DNA of 64,000 bases from Dehalococcoidia bacterium (GTDB lineage: Bacteria > Chloroflexota > Dehalococcoidia > Lucifugimonadales > Lucifugimonadaceae). A program made the position numbers and the translations under genes. The stretch covers positions 22,058 to 86,057 of the forward strand of contig PBVQ01000014.1 of NCBI GenBank assembly GCA_002728715.1. The letters are read 5' to 3'. Below the pieces are notes generated by a model. The model saw only the letters and a program-made list of their open reading frames with translations, was not told the DNA's origin and ran no database searches. Positions 40,281 through 49,842 of the stretch are shown here, one piece after another (within the stretch, counting starts at the first letter, position 1; each line of letters starts with the position of its first letter).

Positions 40281-40304
40281 AAAAAAAACCTTGCTAACGC
40301 AAGG
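40281..40304 (-). terminator. Attenuator terminator of the pyr operon
   Basis: On the minus strand CCTTGC-GTTA-GCAAGG is a perfect six-pair stem followed by eight T. It stands 12 bp before the pyrR ATG. The GGCAAGG at the 3' end of the PyrR-binding loop upstream (40324-40330) can pair with the first arm CCTTGC, giving the alternative antiterminator. Confidence 0.92.
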
Positions 40305-40320
40305 CAACAAAAAAAACTTA

Positions 40321-40354
40321 CCACCTTGCCAGTCTCTCTGTACTGATTTAAAGG
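40321..40354 (-). promoter_or_regulatory. PyrR-binding (anti-antiterminator) element
   Basis: On the minus strand the sequence CAGTACAGAGAGACTGGCAA (part of the element) has the CAGAGAG core and the CTGGCAAGG tail of known PyrR binding loops. Binding of PyrR-UMP would stabilise this hairpin, free the terminator and shut the operon when pyrimidines are plentiful. Assignment is by recalled motif similarity and by position before pyrR. Confidence 0.85.
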
Positions 40355-40369
40355 TTATTCCTTTAGACA

Positions 40370-40398
40370 ATAGTATCATCAAAATTTGATATTCACAA
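40370..40398 (-). promoter_or_regulatory. Probable promoter of the pyr operon
   Basis: TTGTGA (minus strand, 40393-40398), 17 bp, TACTAT (40370-40375). Each box matches four of six. The start would be near 40363, eight to ten bases before the PyrR-binding element, and the -35 box overlaps the stop codon of the SprT-like gene. Position supports it more than the sequence match does. Confidence 0.5.
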
Positions 40399-40968
40399 CC
40401 TAACCCATAAACCAGAATCAGATTCGTTAAAGTTTTCAGAATAAACAACGGTTTCCCATTTATCTGGGAAAATCTCGTTTCCACATGTACAAAATAAGTG
40501 ATTCAATTTACTTTTTTTTAATATATTTTTATAACAATTTTTACAACTAAATAAAAACATAAATTTTTTTTTCCATTTGTGGATTTTTACATCAACATAA
40601 CTTCTGGGTAGTATATTTAATTTTTTACAAATAAGCCTAAATTCCTTACCATGACTTGGAATGTACGGACCATATTCACTAAATGTGAAAGCATGTGCTA
40701 ATTCATGAAGAACAACTGATTTTATTTCTTCTCTCTTACCAAATAAAATCAAATTAAAGGACAGAGTAATTTGATTATTTTTATAATTGTATGAACCTAA
40801 AGTTTTTTTCATACTTTTTGAAATTTTAATATCTGGGAATAATATTTGATAATGATTTGAATTAATTGTTTCTTCGATTATAGAATATATTAAATCTGGA
40901 ATTGAAAATTCAATAATATTACTCTCAATAGGATCAGAATTTTTTAGGAAATTAAAAGTTAATTGCAT
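40393..40968 (-). CDS. SprT-like zinc metalloprotease
   Basis: A 191-residue protein with the HExxH zinc site in VLHELAHAFTF and the third ligand probably His in SHGKEF twenty residues on, followed by a C-terminal zinc-ribbon (CKNC ... CTCG). This is the architecture of SprT and the catalytic part of eukaryotic Spartan, which degrades DNA-protein crosslinks; the bacterial role is less certain. It is upstream of the pyr leader on the same strand and may be co-transcribed in part. Confidence 0.83.
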   Translation of the reverse strand: MQLTFNFLKNSDPIESNIIEFSIPDLIYSIIEETINSNHYQILFPDIKISKSMKKTLGSYNYKNNQITLSFNLILFGKREEIKSVVLHELAHAFTFSEYGPYIPSHGKEFRLICKKLNILPRSYVDVKIHKWKKKFMFLFSCKNCYKNILKKSKLNHLFCTCGNEIFPDKWETVVYSENFNESDSGLWVRL

Positions 40969-41011
40969 AATTTGATGATAGCATTTTTACGGATAAGGTC
41001 ACTTTTCAAAA

Positions 41012-42091
41012 TTACAAGAATCTGTTGACACTAAACTCATTTATATAAGTATCTAATTGCTCTTCAAAAATATCTTTGCTGATTATTTTACCCATGGCTG
41101 GACCAAATAATATTCCATTAGCACTACCGCCTCCACAGAGAAAAATATTTTCAAAGTCCTTAAGCCTACCCAGGATTGGTAGAGAATCTTTGGTCATAGG
41201 CCTAAGACATGCAGTTTGTTCAACAACAAAATTTTCATCTAAGAAAGGAAAAATTTCTTTAGCATTTTGCAGAATCTGATTTTTAGAATCATTGGTTATA
41301 GATTCATCATAGCCTACATCTTCATGAGTAGTGCCTAACCAAGTAATATTTTTATCTTTAGTAGTAATATAATTTTTACCCCACCAAAATGACACATTAA
41401 ATCCTGGGCTAATATTTTTCATGCGCAAGATCTGCCCCTTAATTGGGGTTAACATACTTTTCCCAAAAAAATCCATAAAAAATTTTTCAGCCCAAGAACC
41501 ATTAGATATGATTATTTTGTCAAAATTATACGATTCATCATCACTAAATATTCTTACTTGTTTTCCAGAATCAGCATCAATTTTATTAATATTTTTTTGT
41601 ACAAAATTAACTCCATTTTGAATAGCATTATCAAAAAATGTTTTGGATAACATGTATGAATCAACTTCGAGTGAATTTTTTATGTATAAGCCACCATCAA
41701 TTTCTTGAGATACTCTAGCATCAATATGCCTTAGCTCCCCTAATGACAAAAAATGAAATTCTTTATTCAATTTATTTTTTTTGTAATTATCGTAAATTTT
41801 CGAATAACTATTATTCTTAAATAAATGTACTACTGGTTTTTTAGAATAGTAAAATTTACTATGAAATTTCATTTTAAGATTATTATGAACACTTAAAGCA
41901 TAATCGGATAATTGTTCAGAATAGGAATTTATATCATAATCTATAAAAGGAATAATTGACCCATTGGATTTTCCTGAAGAATGGGCACCTATAAAATCCT
42001 TTTCAAAAATAGTTATATCAGATGTTTTTTTAGAAAGATAGTAAGCTGCAGCGCATCCTGCTATACCACCTCCAATTATTCCAATTTTCAA
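41012..42091 (-). CDS. FAD-dependent amino-acid oxidase/dehydrogenase (DadA-like)
   Basis: Flavoprotein of the glycine oxidase/D-amino acid dehydrogenase (DAO) fold. The N-terminal dinucleotide motif is IGIIGGGIAGCAAAYYL followed by FEKD; the C-terminal half has RPMTKDSLPILGRL and CGGGSANGILFGPAMG, the second FAD-contacting region. Substrate unknown: D-amino acid, sarcosine or another N-substituted glycine. The most likely start is the TTG at 42091, six bases after GGAG; a TTG four codons upstream is possible. Divergent from the flavodoxin-type reductase gene. Confidence 0.82.
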   Translation of the reverse strand: MKIGIIGGGIAGCAAAYYLSKKTSDITIFEKDFIGAHSSGKSNGSIIPFIDYDINSYSEQLSDYALSVHNNLKMKFHSKFYYSKKPVVHLFKNNSYSKIYDNYKKNKLNKEFHFLSLGELRHIDARVSQEIDGGLYIKNSLEVDSYMLSKTFFDNAIQNGVNFVQKNINKIDADSGKQVRIFSDDESYNFDKIIISNGSWAEKFFMDFFGKSMLTPIKGQILRMKNISPGFNVSFWWGKNYITTKDKNITWLGTTHEDVGYDESITNDSKNQILQNAKEIFPFLDENFVVEQTACLRPMTKDSLPILGRLKDFENIFLCGGGSANGILFGPAMGKIISKDIFEEQLDTYINEFSVNRFL

Positions 42092-42199
42092 AATTTGCTC
42101 CAAAATTGCTTATGAATTAATTATAATTCATTAAAAAAAAAGATGAATATAAAAAAATTTGATATTCTATTTATAATAAATACTAATTCGGAGAAGAAA

Positions 42200-42985
42200 A
42201 TGGAAAATGAATCTCAACCACAAATAAAAGGTAAATTCACTACTTGTAAACTAGTCAAAAGAGAAGACCTGACTCATGACTTAATAAAGTTTTGGCTTGA
42301 ACCTGAAGAATCATTTAATTTTAAACCAGGACAATACTGCACTATAGGCACAGGAGGTATTGAGAGACCATATTCAATAGTTTCCTCTCCCGATGAAAAA
42401 AACATCGAACTATTTATCGAAGTTGTTCCTCCACCAGATGGGAACTTAACTCCCTTACTCCATGAATTGAGTGTTGGAGCCGAGATGACACTAAGGCCAA
42501 GAGGTAAAGGTATATTTGTAATACAACCTCAATTTAAAAATCACATATTTGTAGGAACTGTTACAGGGGTGGTCCCATATGTTTCAATGCTTAGGAAATT
42601 CTTAAATGATACAAACTGGCCTGAACCTGAAAAAATGGAAAATGTAAAAAGAGAAGATTATCAATTTCATGTCCTCGAAGGAGCAAGTTACTCTGATGAA
42701 TTTGGGTACGATGACGAATTAACTCAACTTTCTAAAGAACATGATTTTATTCATTTTTATCCATCAGTATCAAGGCCAGATGAAGCAAAAAATAGCGATT
42801 GGAAGGGAGCCAAAGGCAGAATTAATAATCTTGTTGAAGATTATATTGCTAAACTTGGGATAAACCCTAAGGAAACATGCATATATGCTTGTGGTCATCC
42901 TCAAATGATAGAAGACGTAGAAAAAAGATTTTCTGATACAGATTTTACTTTCCTAGAGGAAAGATTCTGGAAAGACGATGATTAG
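42200..42985 (+). CDS. Ferredoxin--NADP reductase (Fpr-like)
   Basis: A 261-residue flavoprotein exchanging electrons between NADPH and ferredoxin or flavodoxin. The FAD motif RPYSIVSSP, then HELSVGAEM and PRGKGIF, and the NADP half with TGVVPYVSML and YACGHPQMIEDVEKRF fit the FNR family, and the C-terminus ends EERFWKDDD. A long in-frame extension from 42143 lacks a ribosome site; GGAGAAG stands directly before the ATG at 42200. Ten bp from the convergent PAC2 gene. Confidence 0.85.
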   Translation: MENESQPQIKGKFTTCKLVKREDLTHDLIKFWLEPEESFNFKPGQYCTIGTGGIERPYSIVSSPDEKNIELFIEVVPPPDGNLTPLLHELSVGAEMTLRPRGKGIFVIQPQFKNHIFVGTVTGVVPYVSMLRKFLNDTNWPEPEKMENVKREDYQFHVLEGASYSDEFGYDDELTQLSKEHDFIHFYPSVSRPDEAKNSDWKGAKGRINNLVEDYIAKLGINPKETCIYACGHPQMIEDVEKRFSDTDFTFLEERFWKDDD

Positions 42986-42995
42986 TACAGTAATT

Positions 42996-43892
42996 TTATT
43001 TAGTTTCTAAATCATCATTATTTGAAATATCACTTAAAAATTGTTCAACTTCTGGTAGTAATGATATTTCACTATCGTAATCTAGATTTATAACATCATT
43101 CCTAGAATCAAACTCTTTTTCAAATCGTTGAATCATATTTCTTAATTCATTATTGTCAGATAGAGCCGGTGTCACTTGTTCGTATTGATTTTTACCCAGA
43201 TTATATTCTGAAAATTTATTGTCAATTTTGTATATTTCTGAAATTACCTTTAATAATCTTGAAGCTCCTGCAAAATCATCATCTAGTTTCAAATATAGTG
43301 GTAGATGAACCATAAGTGACATTGTTTGAATAGTGAGTATTTTTTTTATTCTTTCAATAATTTGTGAAACTATCGAGGTAGGTCCTTCATAGTTTGATCT
43401 TCTAAATGAAATATCTTGGGTTAGTTTTGGATCCCAGTTATTAGCACTACCAGTAACTAAAAGTCCTCTTGTGTGAGGAACAGAATCATACATTCCTCCA
43501 AGCTGTATGTATCGAGTAATCTTGAAATATTTTAGTACCTCTATTATAGAATCATTGAAATCTTCCCCAAAAGAATGTGGTTCTAAAAGTTCAAGCAGAA
43601 GTATATCCTGCCCCGAAGTATTAATTAATGATAGCTCTGTGTTAGGAATTTTAAATTTTCTATCCCCTGATTTTGAGTCTAAGTATACTGTAGGTCTAAA
43701 ACGTGTATAGTCGTAGAATTTACTGGGCTTGTTAAGTTTACCTATTTTGACCCCAGCAAACTCTTTAAATAGTCTCCTAATTGCAATTTGTCCAACATTA
43801 CCTACATTTATCCATGGTTTTAGGATAACAATACAATGAGGATTGGTAATACTAAATTCTGAATTATATATTTGGAAATCTTTAATTAGCAT
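42996..43892 (-). CDS. PAC2-family protein
   Basis: A 298-residue soluble protein of the PAC2 (proteasome assembly chaperone-like) family, seen from the order of segments: KPWINVGNVGQIAIRRL near the N-terminus, ILLLEL and YIQLGGMYDSVPHTR in the middle, MSLMVHLPLY later, and an acidic C-terminal helix region (EQFLSDISNND). In archaea and actinobacteria relatives occur beside proteasome genes; in other bacteria their role is unknown. No proteasome gene is in the window. Confidence 0.72.
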   Translation of the reverse strand: MLIKDFQIYNSEFSITNPHCIVILKPWINVGNVGQIAIRRLFKEFAGVKIGKLNKPSKFYDYTRFRPTVYLDSKSGDRKFKIPNTELSLINTSGQDILLLELLEPHSFGEDFNDSIIEVLKYFKITRYIQLGGMYDSVPHTRGLLVTGSANNWDPKLTQDISFRRSNYEGPTSIVSQIIERIKKILTIQTMSLMVHLPLYLKLDDDFAGASRLLKVISEIYKIDNKFSEYNLGKNQYEQVTPALSDNNELRNMIQRFEKEFDSRNDVINLDYDSEISLLPEVEQFLSDISNNDDLETK

Positions 43893-43985
43893 ATAATAAT
43901 AAAATAATTAGTTATTATAGAAGTATAAATTATAGATTAACAATTGTCATCAAGAAAAAATTTGATTACATTAAGGAAAAATCCT

Positions 43986-44969
43986 ATGAAAAATAAATTT
44001 GTATTTATTCCAAATTCAAACGTCCTGACTAATAATAGTATTAAGATATGGTCAGAAAAATTATCTGATTTATTTACTGAATGGACATTTCATCGCCCAA
44101 AAAATAAAGAAGAGGCTTTAGTAGAAATTTCTAATGCTGATGCTGCTTATGGAACAATGGATAATGATTTATTATCAGCAGCGCAAAATATAAAATGGTT
44201 ACAAGCTCCTGCAGCTGCTCCTGATGAAGGTTTTTATTTTGATGAGTTAATAAAACATCCTATAGTTGTTACAAATTTTAAGGAAATTTATAATGATCAT
44301 ATATCCATTCAAATTTTAAGTTATATTCTTAGTTTTGCTAAAAATTCACATATTTATAGAGACCAACAAAATCGAAAAATTTGGAAGCAATTACCAGAAA
44401 CTCAGCATGAAATATTTTTACCAGAATCAACTGTAATAATTATTGGTGTTGGAGGAATTGGGCTAGAAACTGCAAGAATTTGCAAAGCTATTGGTATGAA
44501 AACGATTGGAATAGATGCAAAAAAAATAGATTCATCAAAATGGTTAGATGAAATATTTTTATCTAAAAACTTAATGAAACAAATTAATAAAGGTGACTTC
44601 ATAGTTTCAACAATACCTCATAACCCAATAACAGAAGGAATGTTTAATTATTCCTTTTTCAGTAAAATGAAAAAATCCTCATATTTTATTAATATTGGAA
44701 GAGGTAAAACAACATCCTTAAATGATTTAGATCAAGCAATTAGCAATAAAATAATCTCAGGAGCCGCTCTAGATGTCTTTGAAGAAGAGCCCTTAGATTC
44801 CAATAGTAATTTATGGAAATATCCGAATGTAATAATTACACCACATATTGCAGCTCACGGGGGTAAATATTTAGATGAAAGAAGATACGATATATTGAGA
44901 GAAAATATAAAAAGATTCCAACAAAATAAAGTTCTAAAAAATGTTGTTAATAAAAGTGAATGGCACTAA
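43986..44969 (+). CDS. D-2-hydroxyacid dehydrogenase
   Basis: NAD(P)-dependent reductase of 2-oxo acids in the phosphoglycerate dehydrogenase/glyoxylate reductase family. The dinucleotide motif is IIGVGGIGLETARICKAIG, followed by INIGRGKT (Arg), DVFEEEPL (Glu) and ITPHIAAHGG (catalytic His). 327 residues. The ATG at 43986 has AAGGA eight bases upstream; a TTG at 43944 would add 14 residues. The NUDIX gene starts at the base after the stop, so the two are coupled. Confidence 0.88.
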   Translation: MKNKFVFIPNSNVLTNNSIKIWSEKLSDLFTEWTFHRPKNKEEALVEISNADAAYGTMDNDLLSAAQNIKWLQAPAAAPDEGFYFDELIKHPIVVTNFKEIYNDHISIQILSYILSFAKNSHIYRDQQNRKIWKQLPETQHEIFLPESTVIIIGVGGIGLETARICKAIGMKTIGIDAKKIDSSKWLDEIFLSKNLMKQINKGDFIVSTIPHNPITEGMFNYSFFSKMKKSSYFINIGRGKTTSLNDLDQAISNKIISGAALDVFEEEPLDSNSNLWKYPNVIITPHIAAHGGKYLDERRYDILRENIKRFQQNKVLKNVVNKSEWH

Positions 44970-45521
44970 ATGATCAGGCATCAAACTGCAACTGGATTTA
45001 TAGTACATAGAGAAAAAACCTTACTTCATTATCACCCCAAGGTAAGAGAATGGCTACCCCCTGGTGGTCATATCGAAAAAAATGAGGATCCATTAGAAGC
45101 AATTGTCCGTGAAATCAATGAAGAAACTGGACTATCTTCTGATTATAAAAAATATAATAATTTTGTTTACCCCGTGCCAACTAACGAAATTTTAAATATA
45201 AGTAATTTAGAACAAGTTTATGCTCCATATAGCATCATGTTAGAAAATGTATATGATCGAGAAGTTGGTGAACACCAGCATATTGATCATATATATTTTT
45301 TTGCCCTGCATATAAAAGATGAGAAAAAAATGCCTAAACTTGCAAACATCTGGAAGTGGGTTGACATTAATCAATTAAAAGATTTAGAACCTCTAAAAAT
45401 CAATATTCCTCATAAAGAAAATGAATTAGATTCTAAAGCACCACCTGAAGATGTTATAGTTCTGGGTATCAAGGCCATAGAACACGTAAAAGAAAAATCA
45501 AAATTGTACTTTCCTCTATAA
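44970..45521 (+). CDS. NUDIX hydrolase
   Basis: A 183-residue pyrophosphohydrolase. The Nudix box is GGHIEKNEDPLEAIVREINEETGL in full register (Gly, Glu, Arg-Glu, Glu-Glu). The N-terminal TATGFIVHREKTLLHYHPK and WLPPGGH fit the group acting on nucleoside diphosphate derivatives. The substrate is not readable. Begins immediately after the dehydrogenase stop and overlaps the stop of the convergent PLP gene by six bases. Confidence 0.85.
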   Translation: MIRHQTATGFIVHREKTLLHYHPKVREWLPPGGHIEKNEDPLEAIVREINEETGLSSDYKKYNNFVYPVPTNEILNISNLEQVYAPYSIMLENVYDREVGEHQHIDHIYFFALHIKDEKKMPKLANIWKWVDINQLKDLEPLKINIPHKENELDSKAPPEDVIVLGIKAIEHVKEKSKLYFPL

Positions 45522-46613
45522 AAATTTACCTCGTCCACTTATTGGTATTACTTCCTCCAATTTACCATTTCTTATCCCATAAAAATTTTCATGCAAATTA
45601 ATAGTTGTATCTCCATGCATAGGAAGGGCAAAAATTTTGTCCCCTATTTCCAATGATATTTTTCCCCCGCTTGCTGATTCAATTACAGTATGCTCTTCCG
45701 AATGTTTTTTTATCTGAAGTTTTTCATTTGAAATAATCTCAGCAGTGCCTCTATCAACAGATATAGATTTCAGGCCAAAATCAGCAACAACTCTATCTTC
45801 TGATTTTGAAATAACTGTAGACATTACTGTTAGTGCAGACTTAAATTCGTCAATAACATTCAAGTAATCACCATCCATAAAAATATAAGAACCACACTGA
45901 ACCTCGGTAATTCCGGGTATTTTTCCAGAAATTGCATAAGTTCCTGTTCCTGATGCAGAAACTAATTCTACATTAATTCCAATAGACCTAATCTTATCCG
46001 CTGCATCGTTTAATACCGACATAGCTTTTTGGGTTTCAAGTACCCTAGATTCATGATCTCTTACTGCAACAGCATGACCTTCATATCCCATTATTCCATG
46101 AAAATTTAATGACTTTGATTTTTCTATTTCTTCAGCTAGAATTACAGATTCTTCTGGTGAAACCCCACATCTATTCATACCAACATTAATCTCAATTATT
46201 ACACCTATTTTTACAGAATAATTTTTTGCAATTTGAGATAGTTGATTTATATTTTTTTCATTCTCAACTGCAATAATTATATTAGTTTTTTTTGCTAATT
46301 TCGCAAGTCTTGTAATTTTTGCTTCTCCAATAATTTGATTGGTTATCAAAATATTATTTATACCACCTTCAGTTAGAACTTCAGCTTCGGCTAGTTTAGC
46401 ACAGCACACTCCAATAGCACCAGCTGCAATTTGCTTTTTTGCCCAGTATGAACTTTTATGAGTTTTTGCGTGAGGTCTAACATCTATTCCTAATTCATTT
46501 GCATTGTTTTGTAAAGTCGTAATATTTTTTTCAGCAATATCTAAATCAATAATAATACATGGTGTTTCTAATTCATTTACAGGAGTACCTTTTTTAGGTA
46601 AATAACTATTCAT
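45516..46613 (-). CDS. D-threonine aldolase/D-serine deaminase-like PLP enzyme
   Basis: A fold-type III PLP protein. ETPCIIIDLDIAEKNI opens the alanine-racemase-like barrel; the PLP-binding lysine is in RPHAKTHKS, followed by GVCCAKLAEAEVL and IIEINVGMNRCGV. The C-terminal beta domain carries the His/Asp zinc-type site expected of the DSD1 group (PMHGDTTIN). Substrate could be D-threonine, D-serine or 3-hydroxyaspartate. A DadA-like flavoenzyme lies 3.5 kb away, so D-amino acid use is a reasonable but unproved theme. Confidence 0.82.
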   Translation of the reverse strand: MNSYLPKKGTPVNELETPCIIIDLDIAEKNITTLQNNANELGIDVRPHAKTHKSSYWAKKQIAAGAIGVCCAKLAEAEVLTEGGINNILITNQIIGEAKITRLAKLAKKTNIIIAVENEKNINQLSQIAKNYSVKIGVIIEINVGMNRCGVSPEESVILAEEIEKSKSLNFHGIMGYEGHAVAVRDHESRVLETQKAMSVLNDAADKIRSIGINVELVSASGTGTYAISGKIPGITEVQCGSYIFMDGDYLNVIDEFKSALTVMSTVISKSEDRVVADFGLKSISVDRGTAEIISNEKLQIKKHSEEHTVIESASGGKISLEIGDKIFALPMHGDTTINLHENFYGIRNGKLEEVIPISGRGKFL

Positions 46614-46693
46614 TTCTTACTTTCTTTTATTTAAATTAAAATACATAATATTATAATATTAACAAAAATAAATTTAAGAAACTGTAAATAAAA

Positions 46694-48418
46694 ATGACAA
46701 AAAAATCGATTAGTAAATTAAATCAAAAAAGATCGCTTAAACGACAGGTAGGAAAATGGAGAAGTTGGGAAACTACTGAAGGAGTAGCAAGGGCTCCTCA
46801 TAGGTCTATGATGAGAGCTATGGGGCTAAATGATGACGACATAAATGCCCCATTTATTGGTGTTGCTTCAACACATAACGAGGTCACACCCTGTAATGCA
46901 GGAATTAAGCCTTTAGCTGATGAGGTAAAAAATGGTATTATTTCCTCAAAAGGCACGCCTTTTGAATTCGGTACTATAACTGTTTCAGATGCAATATCAA
47001 TGGGTACAGAAGGTATGAAAGGATCGTTAGTTTCAAGAGAAATAATTGCAGATTCAATTGAAACTGTATGCTTTGCCGAAAGATATGATGGTGTTGTAGC
47101 AATAGCAGGCTGCGATAAATCACTTCCAGGTGCAATGATGGCAATGGCACGATTAAATATCCCTAGTGTATTCGTTTATGGTGGGTCAATTTTACCTGGT
47201 CATCTAAATGGTCAAGATTTAACTATTATTAGTGCATTTGAAGCCGTTGGCAAAAGACAATCTGGAGAAATTAATGATAAACAACTAAGAGATATAGAAA
47301 TGCATGCATGCCCAGGACCAGGTTCTTGCGGTGGTATGTTTACTGCTAATACTATGTCAAGTATTGGGGAAGCTATAGGTCTAAGTCTACCTGGATCTGC
47401 TTCTGAAGCAGCAGTTGATCAAAGGAAAAAAGATTCTTCTAGGCAAGCTGGTGTTGCAGTAATGAACCTAGTTAGAAAAAATATAAGACCGTCGGATATA
47501 TTAACAAAAAAAGCCTTTGAAAACGCCGTAACATTAGTTGTCGCAATGGGTGGTTCAACAAACACAGCGTTGCATCTTCCTGCAATTGCAAATGAAATGG
47601 GTATAAAACTATCCTTAAAAGAAATTCATGATATTTCTATGAGAACGCCTCTGCTTGCAGATATGAAGCCTGGAGGAAAATATGTAATGTTTGATCTAGA
47701 CAAGGTAGGAGGGGTCCAACTAGTAATGAAAAGATTACTAGAAGCTGGTTTATTGCATGGAGACGAAATGACTGTTACTGGAAAAACGATAAAAGAAAAC
47801 CTAAAGAATATTGACTTAAATCATAAAGAAAATAATATTGTCCGATTGGTGGAAAATCCAATTTCAAAAACAGGAGGTTTAGTCACATTATTCGGTAATC
47901 TGGCTCCTGATGGATGTGTACTTAAAGTTGCAGGTCATGATTTTGGGAAAAAATTTACTGGTCCAGCAAAAGTTTTTGATCAAGAAGAACAGGCTATGGA
48001 AGCACTTCGAAAAAGAGAAATTAAAGCAGGTGATGTAGTAATTATACGATATGAAGGTCCAAAAGGAGGACCAGGTATGAGAGAGATGCTTTCAATAACT
48101 GGCGCATTAGTTGGTCAAGGATTAAGTGAAAGCGTTTATCTTATAACTGATGGTAGATTTTCAGGTGGATCCACAGGGGCTATCATTGGGCATTTAGGAC
48201 CTGAAGCCGCTGTAGGAGGTCCTATTGCAGCAGTTAATAATGGAGATGTTATAGAAATCAATTTAGACAAATTTGAACTTAATGTAAAAATATCAGATGA
48301 AGAAATAAAAAATAGACTATCAAACTGGAAACCAAAAAAACCTTTATATGAAAGAGGCACATTAGGAAAATATATTAAATTGGTAAAGCCAGCTTCAACT
48401 GGAGCGGTAACCTCATAA
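46694..48418 (+). CDS. ilvD: Dihydroxyacid dehydratase
   Basis: Third step of valine/isoleucine synthesis: removal of water from 2,3-dihydroxy-3-methyl acids. The Fe-S cysteines are in [15 protein letters not shown] and [17 protein letters not shown]; the C-terminal serine region [17 protein letters not shown] is typical. 574 residues. A basic N-terminal run ([22 protein letters not shown]) is slightly longer than usual. Stands alone, without ilvBNC. The last six bases overlap the M20 peptidase gene. Confidence 0.95.
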   Translation: MTKKSISKLNQKRSLKRQVGKWRSWETTEGVARAPHRSMMRAMGLNDDDINAPFIGVASTHNEVTPCNAGIKPLADEVKNGIISSKGTPFEFGTITVSDAISMGTEGMKGSLVSREIIADSIETVCFAERYDGVVAIAGCDKSLPGAMMAMARLNIPSVFVYGGSILPGHLNGQDLTIISAFEAVGKRQSGEINDKQLRDIEMHACPGPGSCGGMFTANTMSSIGEAIGLSLPGSASEAAVDQRKKDSSRQAGVAVMNLVRKNIRPSDILTKKAFENAVTLVVAMGGSTNTALHLPAIANEMGIKLSLKEIHDISMRTPLLADMKPGGKYVMFDLDKVGGVQLVMKRLLEAGLLHGDEMTVTGKTIKENLKNIDLNHKENNIVRLVENPISKTGGLVTLFGNLAPDGCVLKVAGHDFGKKFTGPAKVFDQEEQAMEALRKREIKAGDVVIIRYEGPKGGPGMREMLSITGALVGQGLSESVYLITDGRFSGGSTGAIIGHLGPEAAVGGPIAAVNNGDVIEINLDKFELNVKISDEEIKNRLSNWKPKKPLYERGTLGKYIKLVKPASTGAVTS

Positions 48419-49774
48419 TTTATTCATACACATTTTATAGGCTATAGCAAGCATACTTTTAGTACCAGATATAAGAGATGCTATTCCAATTGATTCATTA
48501 GTTCCATGAATATTGTTCAAAGTAGCATCATCTTGTGGATCAGAACCGTAAAATCCGTAAGTTGTTATACCTAATCTCCTTGTGTAAGTTGAGTCAGTAA
48601 ACCCTGGGCTATGTAAAGGAATCCATTTTATTTCTTTATTATTTTGAATTATTGATTGTGATTCTATAATCGCATCAGCTAAAGGTGAATCAAATTTAGA
48701 TTCATTAGGTTCTGACATATATTCTAAATCATATGTTAAGCCATCTATATCTTGAGAAATTTTTTCAATCTCAGATGTAATATAATCAATTTTTTGAAAA
48801 GGTAGATTTCTAATATCACATGTTAAGATTATTTCTTCAGGAATACTGTTAGACTTAATTCCACCTTGAACCATAGTCGGTGTAATAAGCATCTGTGACA
48901 ATGCTTTACTTAATGAGGAAACTAAAGGATACGAGTTATCTAATCTATCAATTAATTTATCAAAATTACTCGAATCTATCTTTTCCTCAATACCAAAATC
49001 ATGTAAATGATTAAAAAATGGAAGCGTAGTGATTATTTCTGGTTTATACTCCTCTAAATTTTTTAATAATTTACCTAGTTGGAAACTAGCATTTTTCCCC
49101 ATCCAAGGAGTTGAAGCATGCCCACTTTCTCCTTTAATTTTAAATTTTAATTCTAATCTTCCTTTTTCACCCACTCCTATTGATAAAACTAATTTATTAT
49201 CCGCTTGAATTGATACACTTCCACCCTCATTGATAGCGTAGTCTGAAGTAATTAATTCTGGATGTTTTTCTGCAAGCCAGCGAAATCCCCATTTACCTCC
49301 ATGTTCCTCATCAGCTCCACTTACTAATTTTAATCCATAGTCTAGCGTAATATTATTTCTTTTTAATATCTTAAATGCCATCATTTGAGTTGTTAATAGT
49401 GCTTTACAGTCATTAGAGCCTCTGCCATATACCCTTCCCTCATGTATAGTGCCAGAAAATGGGTCAAATTTCCATTTTTCCTCATTTTCAACTGGGACTA
49501 CATCAGTATGAGACATAAACATCAGTTTAGTTTTATCAGATATACTTGGATAATCAGAGATAAAATTATTTCTTTTCGGGTCTTTTCCTATAAGGTTTGA
49601 TGAAATACCATCGTCAAGTAATGAGTTTCTTAGGAATTCAGCAACAAGAGTTTCATTTCCAGTGGGCATAAAGCCTGTATTTATTGAAGGTATTTTTATT
49701 AATTCTTGATTCATATAGATTATTTCGTTAATAGAATCATCTACTTGATCAATTAAACTTTGTAAACTTGACAT
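48413..49774 (-). CDS. M20-family metallopeptidase (ArgE/DapE-like)
   Basis: A 453-residue zinc peptidase or deacylase. Metal ligands are visible in MSHTDVVPV (His, Asp), [11 protein letters not shown] (Asp), and [12 protein letters not shown] (Glu general base plus ligand Glu). The dimerisation insert lies at about 215-330 and includes [10 protein letters not shown]. Relatives act on N-acyl amino acids or dipeptides; the exact substrate is not clear. GGAG precedes the ATG. Confidence 0.85.
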   Translation of the reverse strand: MSSLQSLIDQVDDSINEIIYMNQELIKIPSINTGFMPTGNETLVAEFLRNSLLDDGISSNLIGKDPKRNNFISDYPSISDKTKLMFMSHTDVVPVENEEKWKFDPFSGTIHEGRVYGRGSNDCKALLTTQMMAFKILKRNNITLDYGLKLVSGADEEHGGKWGFRWLAEKHPELITSDYAINEGGSVSIQADNKLVLSIGVGEKGRLELKFKIKGESGHASTPWMGKNASFQLGKLLKNLEEYKPEIITTLPFFNHLHDFGIEEKIDSSNFDKLIDRLDNSYPLVSSLSKALSQMLITPTMVQGGIKSNSIPEEIILTCDIRNLPFQKIDYITSEIEKISQDIDGLTYDLEYMSEPNESKFDSPLADAIIESQSIIQNNKEIKWIPLHSPGFTDSTYTRRLGITTYGFYGSDPQDDATLNNIHGTNESIGIASLISGTKSMLAIAYKMCMNKL

Positions 49775-49842
49775 TATTTCTCCATAACCAATAATTTTCA
49801 GGTTTCATTATAATAAATTAAATTATTTGAAATAATTATATT

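Noticed and set aside
40227-40484. 85-codon minus-strand frame across the pyr leader.
   Set aside because: It overlaps the PyrR element, the terminator and the SprT-like 3' end, and its sequence is not protein-like.
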